Below, piece after piece: positions 34,690 to 42,618 of a stretch of 64,000 bases of DNA. The stretch spans positions 1,889,001 to 1,953,000 of the forward strand of contig NZ_CP133017.1 in assembly GCF_030866765.1 (NCBI RefSeq). The letters run 5' to 3'. How positions within the stretch are numbered: the stretch's first letter is position 1; each line of letters starts with the position of its first letter. The notes below the pieces were generated by a model that was not told the DNA's origin, ran no database searches, and saw only the letters and a program-made list of their open reading frames with translations. The translations under genes were made by a program, and so were the position numbers. The DNA comes from Paenibacillus silvisoli (lineage in GTDB: Bacteria; Bacillota; Bacilli; Paenibacillales; Paenibacillaceae).

Positions 34690-35640
34690 ATGGAAATTGT
34701 TAAAATTTCACCGCGCGGCTATTGTTACGGCGTTGTCGATGCGATGGTGCTGGCGTTGCAGACAGCAAAGAACTTAGACTTGCCGCGGCCGATTTATATT
34801 TTGGGCATGATCGTTCATAACAGTCATGTAACGGAAGCGTTCAAGCAAGAGGGCATCATTACGCTCGACGGCGAGAACAGGCTCGAGATTTTGGAGAAGA
34901 TTACGAGCGGCACGGTCATCTTTACCGCTCACGGCGTATCGCCGGAAGTTCGGAAACGCGCCAAGGATAGAGGCTTAACGATCGTGGACGCGACTTGCCC
35001 GGATGTGACGAAGACGCATGATTTGATCCGGGAAAAGGCAGCGGATGGCTATGAAGTCATTTATATCGGTAAAAAAGGGCATCCTGAGCCAGAGGGGGCA
35101 ATCGGGATTGCGCCCGAGCATGTTCATCTGATCGAACGGGAAGCCGAAATCGACTCTCTTCGGCTGACGAGCGACAAGATTATCATCACGAACCAGACAA
35201 CCATGTCCCAGTGGGACATTAAGCATTTGATCAATAAGCTGCTCGTGACGTTCCCGACAGCCGAGATTCACAATGAAATTTGCTTGGCGACGCAGGTTCG
35301 GCAGGAAGCGGTGGCCGAGCAGGCGAAGGAAGCGGAATTGTGCATCGTCGTCGGCGATCCGAGAAGCAACAATTCGAATCGGCTGGCGCAGGTTTCGGAA
35401 GAGATCGCAGGCGTGCCGGCTTATCGCGTCTCCGATGTCTCGGAGATCGACCGTGCTTGGCTGATGGGCAAGAAGCGGGTAGCCGTAACCTCGGGGGCGT
35501 CGACGCCGACGCCGCTCACGAAAGAAGTTATCGCGTACTTGGAGCAGTTTAACGACGAAGATTCCACAACGTGGGACATACAGCGGACCGTTAATATGGA
35601 TAAGTTGCTGCCTACCGTAAGGGTGAAATCGTCGCTTTAG
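34690..35640 (+). CDS. ispH: 4-hydroxy-3-methylbut-2-enyl diphosphate reductase
   Basis: The 316-aa enzyme catalyses the last step of the MEP isoprenoid pathway, giving IPP and DMAPP. The three cysteines of the iron-sulfur site are seen in GYCYGVVDA (C12), [10 protein letters not shown] and [11 protein letters not shown]. Further family motifs are [16 protein letters not shown] and SGASTPTPL. The length fits the Bacillus type. It is followed by a DUF2062 gene 20 bp on. Confidence 0.96.
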   Translation: MEIVKISPRGYCYGVVDAMVLALQTAKNLDLPRPIYILGMIVHNSHVTEAFKQEGIITLDGENRLEILEKITSGTVIFTAHGVSPEVRKRAKDRGLTIVDATCPDVTKTHDLIREKAADGYEVIYIGKKGHPEPEGAIGIAPEHVHLIEREAEIDSLRLTSDKIIITNQTTMSQWDIKHLINKLLVTFPTAEIHNEICLATQVRQEAVAEQAKEAELCIVVGDPRSNNSNRLAQVSEEIAGVPAYRVSDVSEIDRAWLMGKKRVAVTSGASTPTPLTKEVIAYLEQFNDEDSTTWDIQRTVNMDKLLPTVRVKSSL

Positions 35641-35660
35641 GTGAAAGGAGCGCACTTCAA

Positions 35661-36170
35661 ATGAAGACTTCAGGTAAACCGCGCTCGATTAAACGTTGGC
35701 TTAAGTTGAAATATACGCAGCTCATGCGGGCGCCTGGCGGCCCATCGTTCGTGGCACTCGGATTCGCGATCGGCATTTTCGTAGAGATGTTCACGCTTCC
35801 GACCTATGGGCTTGCCTTTTTCTTGATCTTTCCGCTCATCTATATGATGAACGCCAGCTTAGCGGGCGCTTTGATCGGTTTTGTGTTCGGCAAAATTATT
35901 TTCATTCCGGTTGCCTTCGTCAATAGTATGGTAGGCGGATGGGTGCTGCCGAATCATATTCGCATATCGGTGCCGTTTGCGCCGGAATGGCTCGACCACA
36001 TGCTGCTTGTGAATTTGAAGCTCATCGTCGGCGGCATTATTGACGGCATGGTGCTGGGAGCGCTATTCTACTTCCCTGTTAAAATGACGCTGCGCTATGT
36101 AGCGAATAAGCGCAAGGAAAAGCGGAAGCTTCGCCGCGTCGCGATCGAAGTGAAGCCTGTAACGGAATAA
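35661..36170 (+). CDS. DUF2062 domain membrane protein
   Basis: This 169-aa protein has a basic N-terminus, three or four hydrophobic segments (about residues 30-115) containing GFAIGIFVEMFTLPTYG, and a highly basic C-terminus (KRKEKRKLRR). The pattern fits DUF2062, whose role is unknown. GAAAGGAG precedes the ATG. It is probably co-transcribed with ispH, and a terminator follows. Confidence 0.8.
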   Translation: MKTSGKPRSIKRWLKLKYTQLMRAPGGPSFVALGFAIGIFVEMFTLPTYGLAFFLIFPLIYMMNASLAGALIGFVFGKIIFIPVAFVNSMVGGWVLPNHIRISVPFAPEWLDHMLLVNLKLIVGGIIDGMVLGALFYFPVKMTLRYVANKRKEKRKLRRVAIEVKPVTE

Positions 36171-36185
36171 AATCGCGTTTTGCGA

Positions 36186-36217
36186 AAGGCCGGTCTCTTG
36201 ACGAGACCGGTTTTTTC
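36186..36217 (+). terminator. Intrinsic terminator of ispH-DUF2062
   Basis: CCGGTCTC pairs with GAGACCGG, followed by T6. Confidence 0.9.
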
Positions 36218-36238
36218 TTGTATATTTGCTTTAACACA

Positions 36239-36294
36239 TAAAAGCCTAAAAGCTTAAAAGCGTCGAAGCTTCGAAGCGTATACGCGTTTAAGCG
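36239..36294 (+). repeat. Seven-unit degenerate octamer tandem array before aroF
   Basis: Seven consecutive 8-bp units fit TNNAAGCN, with one ACGC variant. The first three units are TAAAAGC plus one variable base. The middle units create CGAAGCTTCG and CGTATACG palindromes. The array ends about 6 bp before the aroF ribosome binding site. Function is unknown. Confidence 0.7.
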
Positions 36295-36316
36295 TGATAG
36301 GAGAGGAGCCGAACTT

Positions 36317-37378
36317 ATGATCGTCATAACGAAAAATAACGTAGCGGAAGAGCGGATTGCCGAAATCGTACAGCACATCGAGAAATCCGGCGTGCAAGCG
36401 CATGTGTCCCGGGGAACGGACAGAACGGTAATCGGCATTATCGGAAAGGCTGAGCCGACGCTCGCCGAGCATCTGCGCCAAATGAAAGGCGTCGAGAACG
36501 TCATTAAAATTTCGAAGTCCTACAAGCTGGCAAGCCGGGATTTCCATCCGGACGATACGGTCATCGAAATTAAAGGCGTGAAGATCGGCGGGGAGCATCT
36601 TGCGATCATGGGCGGACCATGCGCGGTGGAAACGCCGGAGCAGATCGATGAAATCGCGAGACTGGTCAAGGCGGCAGGCGGTCAGATTCTGCGCGGCGGC
36701 GCGTTCAAGCCCCGTACCGGGCCGTACAGCTTCCAAGGCATCGGCGTCGAAGGGCTGAAGATGATGGCGGATGCGGGACGCAAACATGGCCTGCTGACGA
36801 TTACGGAAGTCATGACGCCGGAATACGTGGATATTTGCTGCGAATACGCCGACATCCTTCAAGTCGGCACGCGCAACATGCAGAATTTCGACTTGCTGCG
36901 CAAGCTCGGCACGGTGAAGACGCCCGTTCTGCTCAAGCGCGGCTTCAGCGCAACCTACGACGAATTCCTGAACGCGGCCGAATACATCCTTGCGGGCGGA
37001 AATCCGAACGTTATGCTTTGCGAGCGCGGCATCCGCACATTCGAAACGTACACGCGCAACACGCTTGATTTGGCAGCCATTCCGGTGCTGCAGGGGCTGA
37101 GCCATTTGCCGGTCATCTCCGATCCAAGCCACGGCACGGGCCGCCGCGAGCTGGTGGAGCCGATGGCGAAAGCGTCGGTCGCTGCAGGCGCTAACGGTCT
37201 CATCATCGAGATGCATACCGACCCGGACAACTCCATGACGGGCGACGGCGTGCAATCGCTGTTCCCTGACCAATTCGCGAACCTTCTGAAAGAATTGGAA
37301 CAATTGGGCAAGCTCGTCGGCAGGCGGTTCGATACGCCGAAAGAGCCTGCGGAATACTTCAATACGTGGGTCAAATAA
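36317..37378 (+). CDS. aroF: 3-deoxy-7-phosphoheptulonate synthase (DAHP synthase)
   Basis: The 353-aa enzyme condenses PEP and erythrose 4-phosphate, the first step of the shikimate pathway. An N-terminal ferredoxin-like regulatory domain (residues 1-70) precedes the TIM barrel. Active-site motifs are IMGGPCAVE, LRGGAFKPRTGPYSFQG, QVGTRNMQNF, LLKRG and SDPSHGTGRR. This is the class I-beta layout of Thermotoga and many Bacillales, lacking a chorismate mutase domain. GGAGAGGAG precedes the ATG. Confidence 0.95.
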   Translation: MIVITKNNVAEERIAEIVQHIEKSGVQAHVSRGTDRTVIGIIGKAEPTLAEHLRQMKGVENVIKISKSYKLASRDFHPDDTVIEIKGVKIGGEHLAIMGGPCAVETPEQIDEIARLVKAAGGQILRGGAFKPRTGPYSFQGIGVEGLKMMADAGRKHGLLTITEVMTPEYVDICCEYADILQVGTRNMQNFDLLRKLGTVKTPVLLKRGFSATYDEFLNAAEYILAGGNPNVMLCERGIRTFETYTRNTLDLAAIPVLQGLSHLPVISDPSHGTGRRELVEPMAKASVAAGANGLIIEMHTDPDNSMTGDGVQSLFPDQFANLLKELEQLGKLVGRRFDTPKEPAEYFNTWVK

Positions 37379-37410
37379 CGGTCGTCGAGCTTATGAAAAC
37401 GATGTAAATG

Positions 37411-37450
37411 AAGCTGCAGCCCTTCCAATTTCAGGGGCTGCAGCTTCTTG
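37411..37450 (+). terminator. Intrinsic terminator of aroF
   Basis: AAGCTGCAGCCC pairs with GGGCTGCAGCTT, followed by a T-rich tail. Confidence 0.85.
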
Positions 37451-37492
37451 TTTTCCGCGTAGATAAAGGGATTTTGAAACATCTGACAATTA

Positions 37493-37532
37493 TGTGAAGT
37501 AACCTCACAATGGGCTTAAAAAATACCTTACA
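37493..37532 (+). promoter_or_regulatory. GlnR-type operators of glnA
   Basis: TGTGA-AGTAACC-TCACA (37493-37509) is a perfect TGTNA-N7-TNACA box. A second, half-conserved site ends in TTACA (37516-37532). Two tandem sites upstream of the -35 recall the Bacillus glnRA control region. Confidence 0.75.
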
Positions 37533-37538
37533 TGACTA

Positions 37539-37567
37539 TTGACGGTTTTACACCTTGAACCTATAAT
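37539..37567 (+). promoter_or_regulatory. Sigma-A promoter of glnA
   Basis: TTGACG (37539-37544) and TATAAT (37562-37567) have the ideal 17-bp spacing. The leader to the start codon is about 74 nt. Confidence 0.85.
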
Positions 37568-37647
37568 AACAATCATAGTTTCAGATCAGAAGTTGAACAA
37601 TTTATGCCCAACACATCGTTAATGTTCGGAAATGGAGGAAATACCTA

Positions 37648-39072
37648 ATGTCAGTTCAAAACGTATTGAACACGATTAAAGAGAAAAACATCATGTTTGT
37701 AGATTTCCGCTTCGTGGATCTTTCCGGCCACGCGCACCACATCACGCTTCCTTCGACGGAAGTGGATGCCGACACTTTTGTTAACGGCGTAGCATTTGAC
37801 GGTTCCTCGATCCCAGGCTTCCGCGGTATCGAAGAGTCCGACATGGTTATGATTCCGGACACGGAGTCCAGCTTCATCGATCCGTTTACTGACCACCCTA
37901 CTTTGAACATCATGTGCAACATCCACACGCCAGACGGCGAGCGTTATGAGCGCGACCCGCGCGGCATCGCTCAAAAAGCGGAAGAATTCCTGCAAAAGTC
38001 CGGCGTTGGTACGGCTGCATTCTTCGCGCCTGAGTCCGAGTTCTTCATCTTCGACGAAGTTCGCTACGAAAGCAAAATGAATACTTCTTATTACGAAGTT
38101 GATTCCGCTGAAGCTGGCTGGAACACGGCTCGTAAAGAAGAGGGCGGCAACCTTGGCTACAAAATTCCGGTTAAAGGCGGCTACGTTCCGGTTGCTCCTG
38201 TTGACTCCCAACAAGACATCCGCAGCGAAATGGTTCGCATCATGCAAGAATCCGGCCTGCGCGTCGAGCGTCATCACCACGAAGTCGCTACAGCTGGTCA
38301 AGCTGAAATCAACTTCCGTTTCGATACGTTGACGAAAACAGCCGATAACCTTATGAAATATAAATACATCATCAACAACGTTGCTCGTCAATGGGGCAAA
38401 GTCGCAACATTTATGCCTAAGCCGCTTTTCGGCGACAATGGCAGCGGTATGCATGTTCACTCGTCCATCTTCAACGGTGATTCCCCGTTGTTCTACGAGA
38501 AAGGTGCTTACGCAAACCTGAGCCCTTTGGCTATGCACTACATCGGCGGTATCCTGCACCACGCGCCAGCGTTGATCGCAATTACAAACCCGTCGACAAA
38601 CTCGTTCAAACGTCTTGTTCCTGGCTACGAAGCGCCGGTTAACCTTGTATTCTCGAAAGGCAACCGTTCCGCTGCAATCCGTATTCCGGTTGCTGCAGTT
38701 ACGCCGAAGGGCTGCCGTATCGAGTTCCGTACGCCGGACTCCACAGCTAACCCTTACCTCGCATTCGCAGCGATGCTGCTTGCAGGTCTTGACGGCATCA
38801 AGCGCAAGCTGGATCCAGTTGCTCTTGGTTATGGTCCATTCGACAAAAACATCTACGATCTTCCTGAAGAAGATAAGAAAGAAATTCGTTCGGTACCAGG
38901 TACGCTTGATGAAGCGCTTGACGCTTTGGAAGCTGACAGCGAATTCTTGACTGAAGGCGGCGTATTCTCCAAAGACTTCATCGAGAACTTCGTACAACTG
39001 AAGCGTGCTGAAGCGAAAGCTGTTGCAATCCGTATTCATCCGCACGAGTACAGCCTATACTTCGACTGCTAA
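37648..39072 (+). CDS. glnA: Glutamine synthetase type I, GSI-beta-like
   Basis: This 474-aa enzyme makes glutamine from glutamate, ATP and ammonium. Motifs include FDGSSIPGF, FAPESEFFIF, GDNGSGMHVH, KRLVPGYEAPVN and RIEFRTPDSTANPYLA. It is about 30 residues longer than Bacillus GSI-alpha (444 aa). It has an extra segment near residue 140-165 and the sequence NIYDLPEE, where GSI-beta enzymes carry the adenylylated tyrosine. No glnR or glnE is adjacent. Synonymous codon choice is more AT-ending than in neighbours, as in highly expressed genes. GGAGG precedes the ATG. Confidence 0.93.
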   Translation: MSVQNVLNTIKEKNIMFVDFRFVDLSGHAHHITLPSTEVDADTFVNGVAFDGSSIPGFRGIEESDMVMIPDTESSFIDPFTDHPTLNIMCNIHTPDGERYERDPRGIAQKAEEFLQKSGVGTAAFFAPESEFFIFDEVRYESKMNTSYYEVDSAEAGWNTARKEEGGNLGYKIPVKGGYVPVAPVDSQQDIRSEMVRIMQESGLRVERHHHEVATAGQAEINFRFDTLTKTADNLMKYKYIINNVARQWGKVATFMPKPLFGDNGSGMHVHSSIFNGDSPLFYEKGAYANLSPLAMHYIGGILHHAPALIAITNPSTNSFKRLVPGYEAPVNLVFSKGNRSAAIRIPVAAVTPKGCRIEFRTPDSTANPYLAFAAMLLAGLDGIKRKLDPVALGYGPFDKNIYDLPEEDKKEIRSVPGTLDEALDALEADSEFLTEGGVFSKDFIENFVQLKRAEAKAVAIRIHPHEYSLYFDC

Positions 39073-39098
39073 TCCGAACTTATTTTACGATACGTTCA

Positions 39099-39128
39099 GC
39101 GAGCCCTCTTCCCGAGGGCTCGCTTTTT
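39099..39128 (+). terminator. Intrinsic terminator of glnA
   Basis: GCGAGCCCTC pairs with GAGGGCTCGC, followed by T5. Confidence 0.92.
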
Positions 39129-39197
39129 ATTCATCCTGCAATGTGCAAAATCCGAATATTCTTCATAAAATATTAGTTTTTGTTCGACTTTTTGCAC

Positions 39198-39226
39198 TTG
39201 AAGCCAAGCGTTAAACTTGCTATCAT
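39198..39226 (+). promoter_or_regulatory. Sigma-A promoter of serC
   Basis: TTGAAG (39198-39203) and TATCAT (39221-39226) are 17 bp apart. Confidence 0.6.
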
Positions 39227-39262
39227 ACTCATAAGCAAATTTGAAGAGTGGAGTGAGCAACA

Positions 39263-40351
39263 ATGACGAATCGCGCGTTTAACTTTAATGCCGGTCCGGC
39301 GGCATTGCCGTTGGAAGTATTGCAGCAAGCACAGCAGGAGTTCACTGATTTTGCGGGCGCCGGTATGTCGATCATGGAGATGTCCCACCGCAGCAGCATT
39401 TTTGAAGAGGTGAATGACGGGGCGCAATCGCTCCTTCGTGAATTGTTCGGAATTCCAAGCAATTATAAAGTACTATTCCTGCAAGGCGGAGCAAGCACGC
39501 AATTCGCGATGATTCCGATGAATCTGCTGTCCGCCGGCAAGACGGCCGCTTTCGTGAATACGGGAAGCTGGGCGGATAAAGCGATCAAGGAAGCGAAGCT
39601 GTTCGGCGAAACTGCGATCGTGGCATCCTCGGAAGCGGACAAGTTCAGCCGGATTCCGAGCCTGAACGATATTCAGCTTCCGGCCAATACCGCTTACTTG
39701 CACGTGACGTCGAATGAAACGATCGAAGGCACGCAGTATGCCGCTTATCCGGAAACGGGCGACGTTACGCTGATCGCGGACATGTCGAGCGACATTCTCA
39801 GCCGTCCGGTCGATATCAGCAAATTCGGCTTGATCTACGCTGGCGCGCAGAAGAACCTGGGTCCATCGGGCGTTACGATCGTGATCGCCCGCGAAGATCT
39901 GGTTGCGGAAAGCCCGAAAACAATCCCGACCATGCTGCGTTACGACACGCATGCGAAGAACAACTCGCTTTACAATACGCCGCCTTCGTTCTCCATTTAT
40001 CTGGTCGGCCTGATGCTGAAATGGGTGAAGGAAAGAGGCGGAGTCGCGTCGATGGAGCAGTTTAACCGCGACAAGACGAAGCTGATCTACGATACGATCG
40101 ATCAAAGCGGCGGCTTCTACCGCGGCTTCGCGGACGTTGGCAGCCGCTCGCTCATGAACATTACGTTCCGTCTTGGTTCGGAAGAGCTGGAGAAGCAGTT
40201 TGCGAAGGAGTCGGAGAAGCAAGGCTTCGTCGGCTTGAAAGGCCACCGCAGCGTCGGCGGCTTGCGCGCCTCGACGTACAATGCGGTTCCGCTTGAAAGC
40301 TGCAAGGCGCTCGCGGAATTTATGGGCGATTTCCAGAAGCGCAACGGCTAA
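39263..40351 (+). CDS. serC: Phosphoserine aminotransferase
   Basis: The 362-aa class V aminotransferase converts 3-phosphohydroxypyruvate and glutamate to phosphoserine. It shows FNAGPAALP at the start, EMSHRSSIFEEV, LQGGASTQFAM, and the PLP lysine in YAGAQKNLGPSG at about residue 196. The end has GHRSVGGLRASTYNAVP. GAGTGGAG precedes the ATG. It stands alone between promoter and terminator. Confidence 0.96.
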   Translation: MTNRAFNFNAGPAALPLEVLQQAQQEFTDFAGAGMSIMEMSHRSSIFEEVNDGAQSLLRELFGIPSNYKVLFLQGGASTQFAMIPMNLLSAGKTAAFVNTGSWADKAIKEAKLFGETAIVASSEADKFSRIPSLNDIQLPANTAYLHVTSNETIEGTQYAAYPETGDVTLIADMSSDILSRPVDISKFGLIYAGAQKNLGPSGVTIVIAREDLVAESPKTIPTMLRYDTHAKNNSLYNTPPSFSIYLVGLMLKWVKERGGVASMEQFNRDKTKLIYDTIDQSGGFYRGFADVGSRSLMNITFRLGSEELEKQFAKESEKQGFVGLKGHRSVGGLRASTYNAVPLESCKALAEFMGDFQKRNG

Positions 40352-40392
40352 GGATTGCAAGCGCGTGAATCGATCATACAAGCAATGGAATA

Positions 40393-40432
40393 AAGACCGC
40401 CGTCCTTCCAAGCGTGGAAGGACGGCGGTCTT
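40393..40432. terminator. Bidirectional terminator between serC and the PhoP-like gene
   Basis: An 18-bp stem (40393-40410 with 40415-40432, AAGACCGCC...GGCGGTCTT) with short T stretches serves two convergent genes. Confidence 0.85.
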
Positions 40433-40442
40433 CTTGGTGATA

Positions 40443-41171
40443 TTAAGCCAGAGACGAATCTACTCCGGCAGTTCCGCCGCCAGGGCCGGCCAGCTTGTAG
40501 CCGACGTTGCGGACTGTCATGATATACTCAGGCGACCGGGCGTTCTTCTCGATTTTGTCGCGGAGATGGCTGATGTGCACGTCGACGATGCGCGTATCGC
40601 CGAGGAAGTGGTAGTCCCAGACGCCATGCAGCAGCTGCTGGCGGCTGAGCACTTTGCCGCGGTGACGGCACAGGTACAGCAGCAGCTCGAACTCCTTCGG
40701 CGTCAGCTCGACATGCTTGCCTTCGAGCTGCACTTCGCGCTGTTCCGAGAAGACCGACAGCGGGCCGATCTCATGCACGACCGATTCCTGCGCGCCGGGA
40801 AGCGCTTGCGTGCGGCGCAGGATAGCTTGAATCCGGGAGAGCAGCTCCTGCGGCGAGAACGGTTTAGTCATATAATCGTCGGCTCCGTGATCTAAGCCGG
40901 CGATTTTATCGCTGACGTCATGAAGCGCGGTGAGCATGATAATCGGTACGGCATTGTTCTGTTTGCGCAGCTCGCGGCACACTTGCAAGCCGTCCATTTT
41001 CGGAAGCATCAGGTCGAGAACGATGAGATCGGGACGAAACGGCTTTAAAAAGTCGAAGACGGCTTCGCCGTCTGAGGCGCAGCGCACTTCGTAGCCGGCA
41101 AGTTTCAAGTTGAATTCAAGCAGCGTGGAGATGGATGGCTCGTCATCGACGATTAATATTTTCTTCTTCAA
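40443..41171 (-). CDS. PhoP/OmpR-family response regulator without adjacent kinase
   Basis: The 242-aa protein has a receiver domain (ILIVDDEPS, Asp in LIVLDLMLPKMDG at about residue 53, Lys in YMTKPFS) and an OmpR winged helix (VELTPKEFELLLYL, then MTVRNVGYKL). The sequence is PhoP-like, but no phoR-type kinase is next to it. The start is TTG 41171 with AAAGGGGAAC upstream. The neighbouring trmL gene is divergent. Confidence 0.88.
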   Translation of the reverse strand: MKKKILIVDDEPSISTLLEFNLKLAGYEVRCASDGEAVFDFLKPFRPDLIVLDLMLPKMDGLQVCRELRKQNNAVPIIMLTALHDVSDKIAGLDHGADDYMTKPFSPQELLSRIQAILRRTQALPGAQESVVHEIGPLSVFSEQREVQLEGKHVELTPKEFELLLYLCRHRGKVLSRQQLLHGVWDYHFLGDTRIVDVHISHLRDKIEKNARSPEYIMTVRNVGYKLAGPGGGTAGVDSSLA

Positions 41172-41284
41172 ACGATTATGTTCCCCTTTCGTGCACCATT
41201 ATACATCCATTATGAAGGGCAACTTTTCACAAAAGATTAAGCTAGCGTAAAAGCTATGTAAAAATGAAGGGTGAATGATAACAA

Positions 41285-41749
41285 ATGGCATTTCATATTG
41301 TACTTGTCGAGCCGGAAATACCGGCCAATACCGGCAATATCGCGCGGACCTGCGCGGCAACCGGCACGATTCTGCACCTCGTCCGGCCGCTTGGCTTCAA
41401 TACGGACGACAAGACGCTCAAACGCGCGGGGCTGGATTATTGGTATGCGGTGGAGATCCACTACCACGACTCGTTTCAGGAATTGAAGGAGCTTTATCCG
41501 GAGGGGCGCTTTTTCTGCGCGAGCACAAGAAACTCGAGGGTATATACAGAGCCTGATTATCGCGACGGAGATTTCTTCGTCTTCGGGAAAGAGACGAAAG
41601 GGCTGCCGCAGGAAGTGCTCGATGCGCATCCGGATACGTGCATTCGCATCCCGATGACCGATAAGGTCCGCTCGCTCAATTTGTCGAATTCTGCGGCGAT
41701 TGTCGTGTTCGAAGCGCTCCGCCAAACCGGGTTTTCGGGACTAGAATAG
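41285..41749 (+). CDS. trmL: tRNA (cytidine(34)/cmnm5U34)-2'-O-methyltransferase
   Basis: This 154-aa SPOUT methyltransferase has the knotted-fold motifs EPEIPANTGNIARTCAATG, FGKETKGLP, IRIPMTDKVRSLNLSNSAAI. The last motif holds the SAM-binding trefoil knot. It methylates the wobble ribose of tRNA-Leu isoacceptors. AAGGGTGA lies upstream of the ATG. Confidence 0.93.
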   Translation: MAFHIVLVEPEIPANTGNIARTCAATGTILHLVRPLGFNTDDKTLKRAGLDYWYAVEIHYHDSFQELKELYPEGRFFCASTRNSRVYTEPDYRDGDFFVFGKETKGLPQEVLDAHPDTCIRIPMTDKVRSLNLSNSAAIVVFEALRQTGFSGLE

Positions 41750-41807
41750 GTTGTGTTTTGCCGGTTAAACTGGTATTTTACATGATACTAAGAAATTCGA
41801 AATATTT

Positions 41808-41836
41808 GCAGGAAATGACCAGCTATTATCGAACCT
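41808..41836 (+). promoter_or_regulatory. Possible sigma-H promoter of the AbrB-like gene
   Basis: GCAGGAAAT (41808-41816), 11 bp, then ATCGAACCT resembles the sigma-H consensus (RnAGGAwWW, RnnGAATww) with one mismatch in GAAT. Confidence 0.35.
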
Positions 41837-41903
41837 AAGTAGGGTGCAATATGTCACGATATATTATCACGTTACAAAATGCGACTACAGGAGATGTGTA
41901 TTT

Positions 41904-42155
41904 GTGAAACCGGCTGGTGTTGTGCGTAAAGTAGATCAATTAGGACGTATCGTTCTCCCAAAATCGCTCCGTAAAAGATACCAAATGAACGAGGGAGACC
42001 CCGTTGAAATTTTGGTTCAAGGTGACCATATCATTTTGGAGCGCTACCGTCCTCGCTGCGTGTTCTGCGGAACGCTTGAAGGCGTTCGCGAATTCAAGGA
42101 ACGTTATCTTTGCAATTCCTGCATGACTGAAATGGCTGGCCTGCGCCGGGGTTAA
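41904..42155 (+). CDS. AbrB/MazE-fold transition-state-type regulator with C-terminal zinc ribbon
   Basis: The 83-aa protein has an AbrB-like N-terminal swapped-hairpin DNA-binding domain (GVVRKVDQLGRIVLPKSLRK, residues 4-23). A CxxC...CxxC ribbon follows (CVFC at about 51 and CNSC at about 70), replacing the usual AbrB C-terminal domain. GTG 41904 is chosen because AGGAGATG lies 9 nt upstream; the longer frame from 41844 has no site. Regulators of this family act on transition-phase and sporulation genes. The targets are unknown. Confidence 0.85.
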   Translation: MKPAGVVRKVDQLGRIVLPKSLRKRYQMNEGDPVEILVQGDHIILERYRPRCVFCGTLEGVREFKERYLCNSCMTEMAGLRRG

Positions 42156-42192
42156 TCCGGAGCTCCAGCGATCTCACCCCTTTCTAAGAGGC

Positions 42193-42248
42193 AAAAAAAG
42201 AAGCTTCCGGCGACTGGAGATCCAAGCGCTGAAAGCTTCTTTTTTTTG
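42193..42248. terminator. Bidirectional terminator between the AbrB-like gene and the miniprotein
   Basis: AAAAAAAGAAGCTT pairs with AAGCTTCTTTTTTT, and a smaller hairpin lies inside. T runs are present on both strands. Confidence 0.85.
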
Positions 42249-42269
42249 CAAACGGTCAGTCTTATTGCA

Positions 42270-42368
42270 TTACATGCCTTTAGTTTTGTCGTCGTTGTAA
42301 GACGCCGTACACATGGCGATCAGGAACAAAGCCGAGACAGTGAGGACGATAAGAAAATTGACGGTCAT
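42270..42368 (-). CDS. Predicted 32-aa single-span membrane miniprotein
   Basis: A short minus-strand frame encodes a hydrophobic helix (TVNFLIVLTVSALFLIAM) followed by a polar tail (SYNDDKTKGM). AGGAGGGAA sits 8 nt before the ATG, one of the strongest sites in the window. A TATAAT lies at 42426-42421 on the same strand, about 53 bp upstream, and the terminator at 42193-42248 follows. I recognise no family. It could be a small regulatory membrane peptide. The gene is supported by SD, promoter element and terminator rather than by homology. Confidence 0.6.
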   Translation of the reverse strand: MTVNFLIVLTVSALFLIAMCTASYNDDKTKGM

Positions 42369-42618
42369 TCGTATTCCCTCCTAGGCTGCCAATACCTTCA
42401 TGTTAAAAACACTCCTTTTCATTATACCCAACGGCATGCAAAAAGAAAACGAACAAAGTTGTGAACATGTTGTTACAGTAATAAAATAGACGGTTTTGGC
42501 GAACGCTGTTACATAGCTGAGACGGTTCGCCATAATCTGCGTCCTTCGGCGCTCTTCCTGTTGCTCCCACCGTGAAATGGGCGTAAAATGTGGAATAAAG
42601 GAAGAGGAGGTATGCGAC

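Noticed and set aside
37651-39045. 464-codon open frame antisense to glnA
   Set aside because: It is a shadow of a highly biased gene; the composition is not protein-like and there is no start signal.
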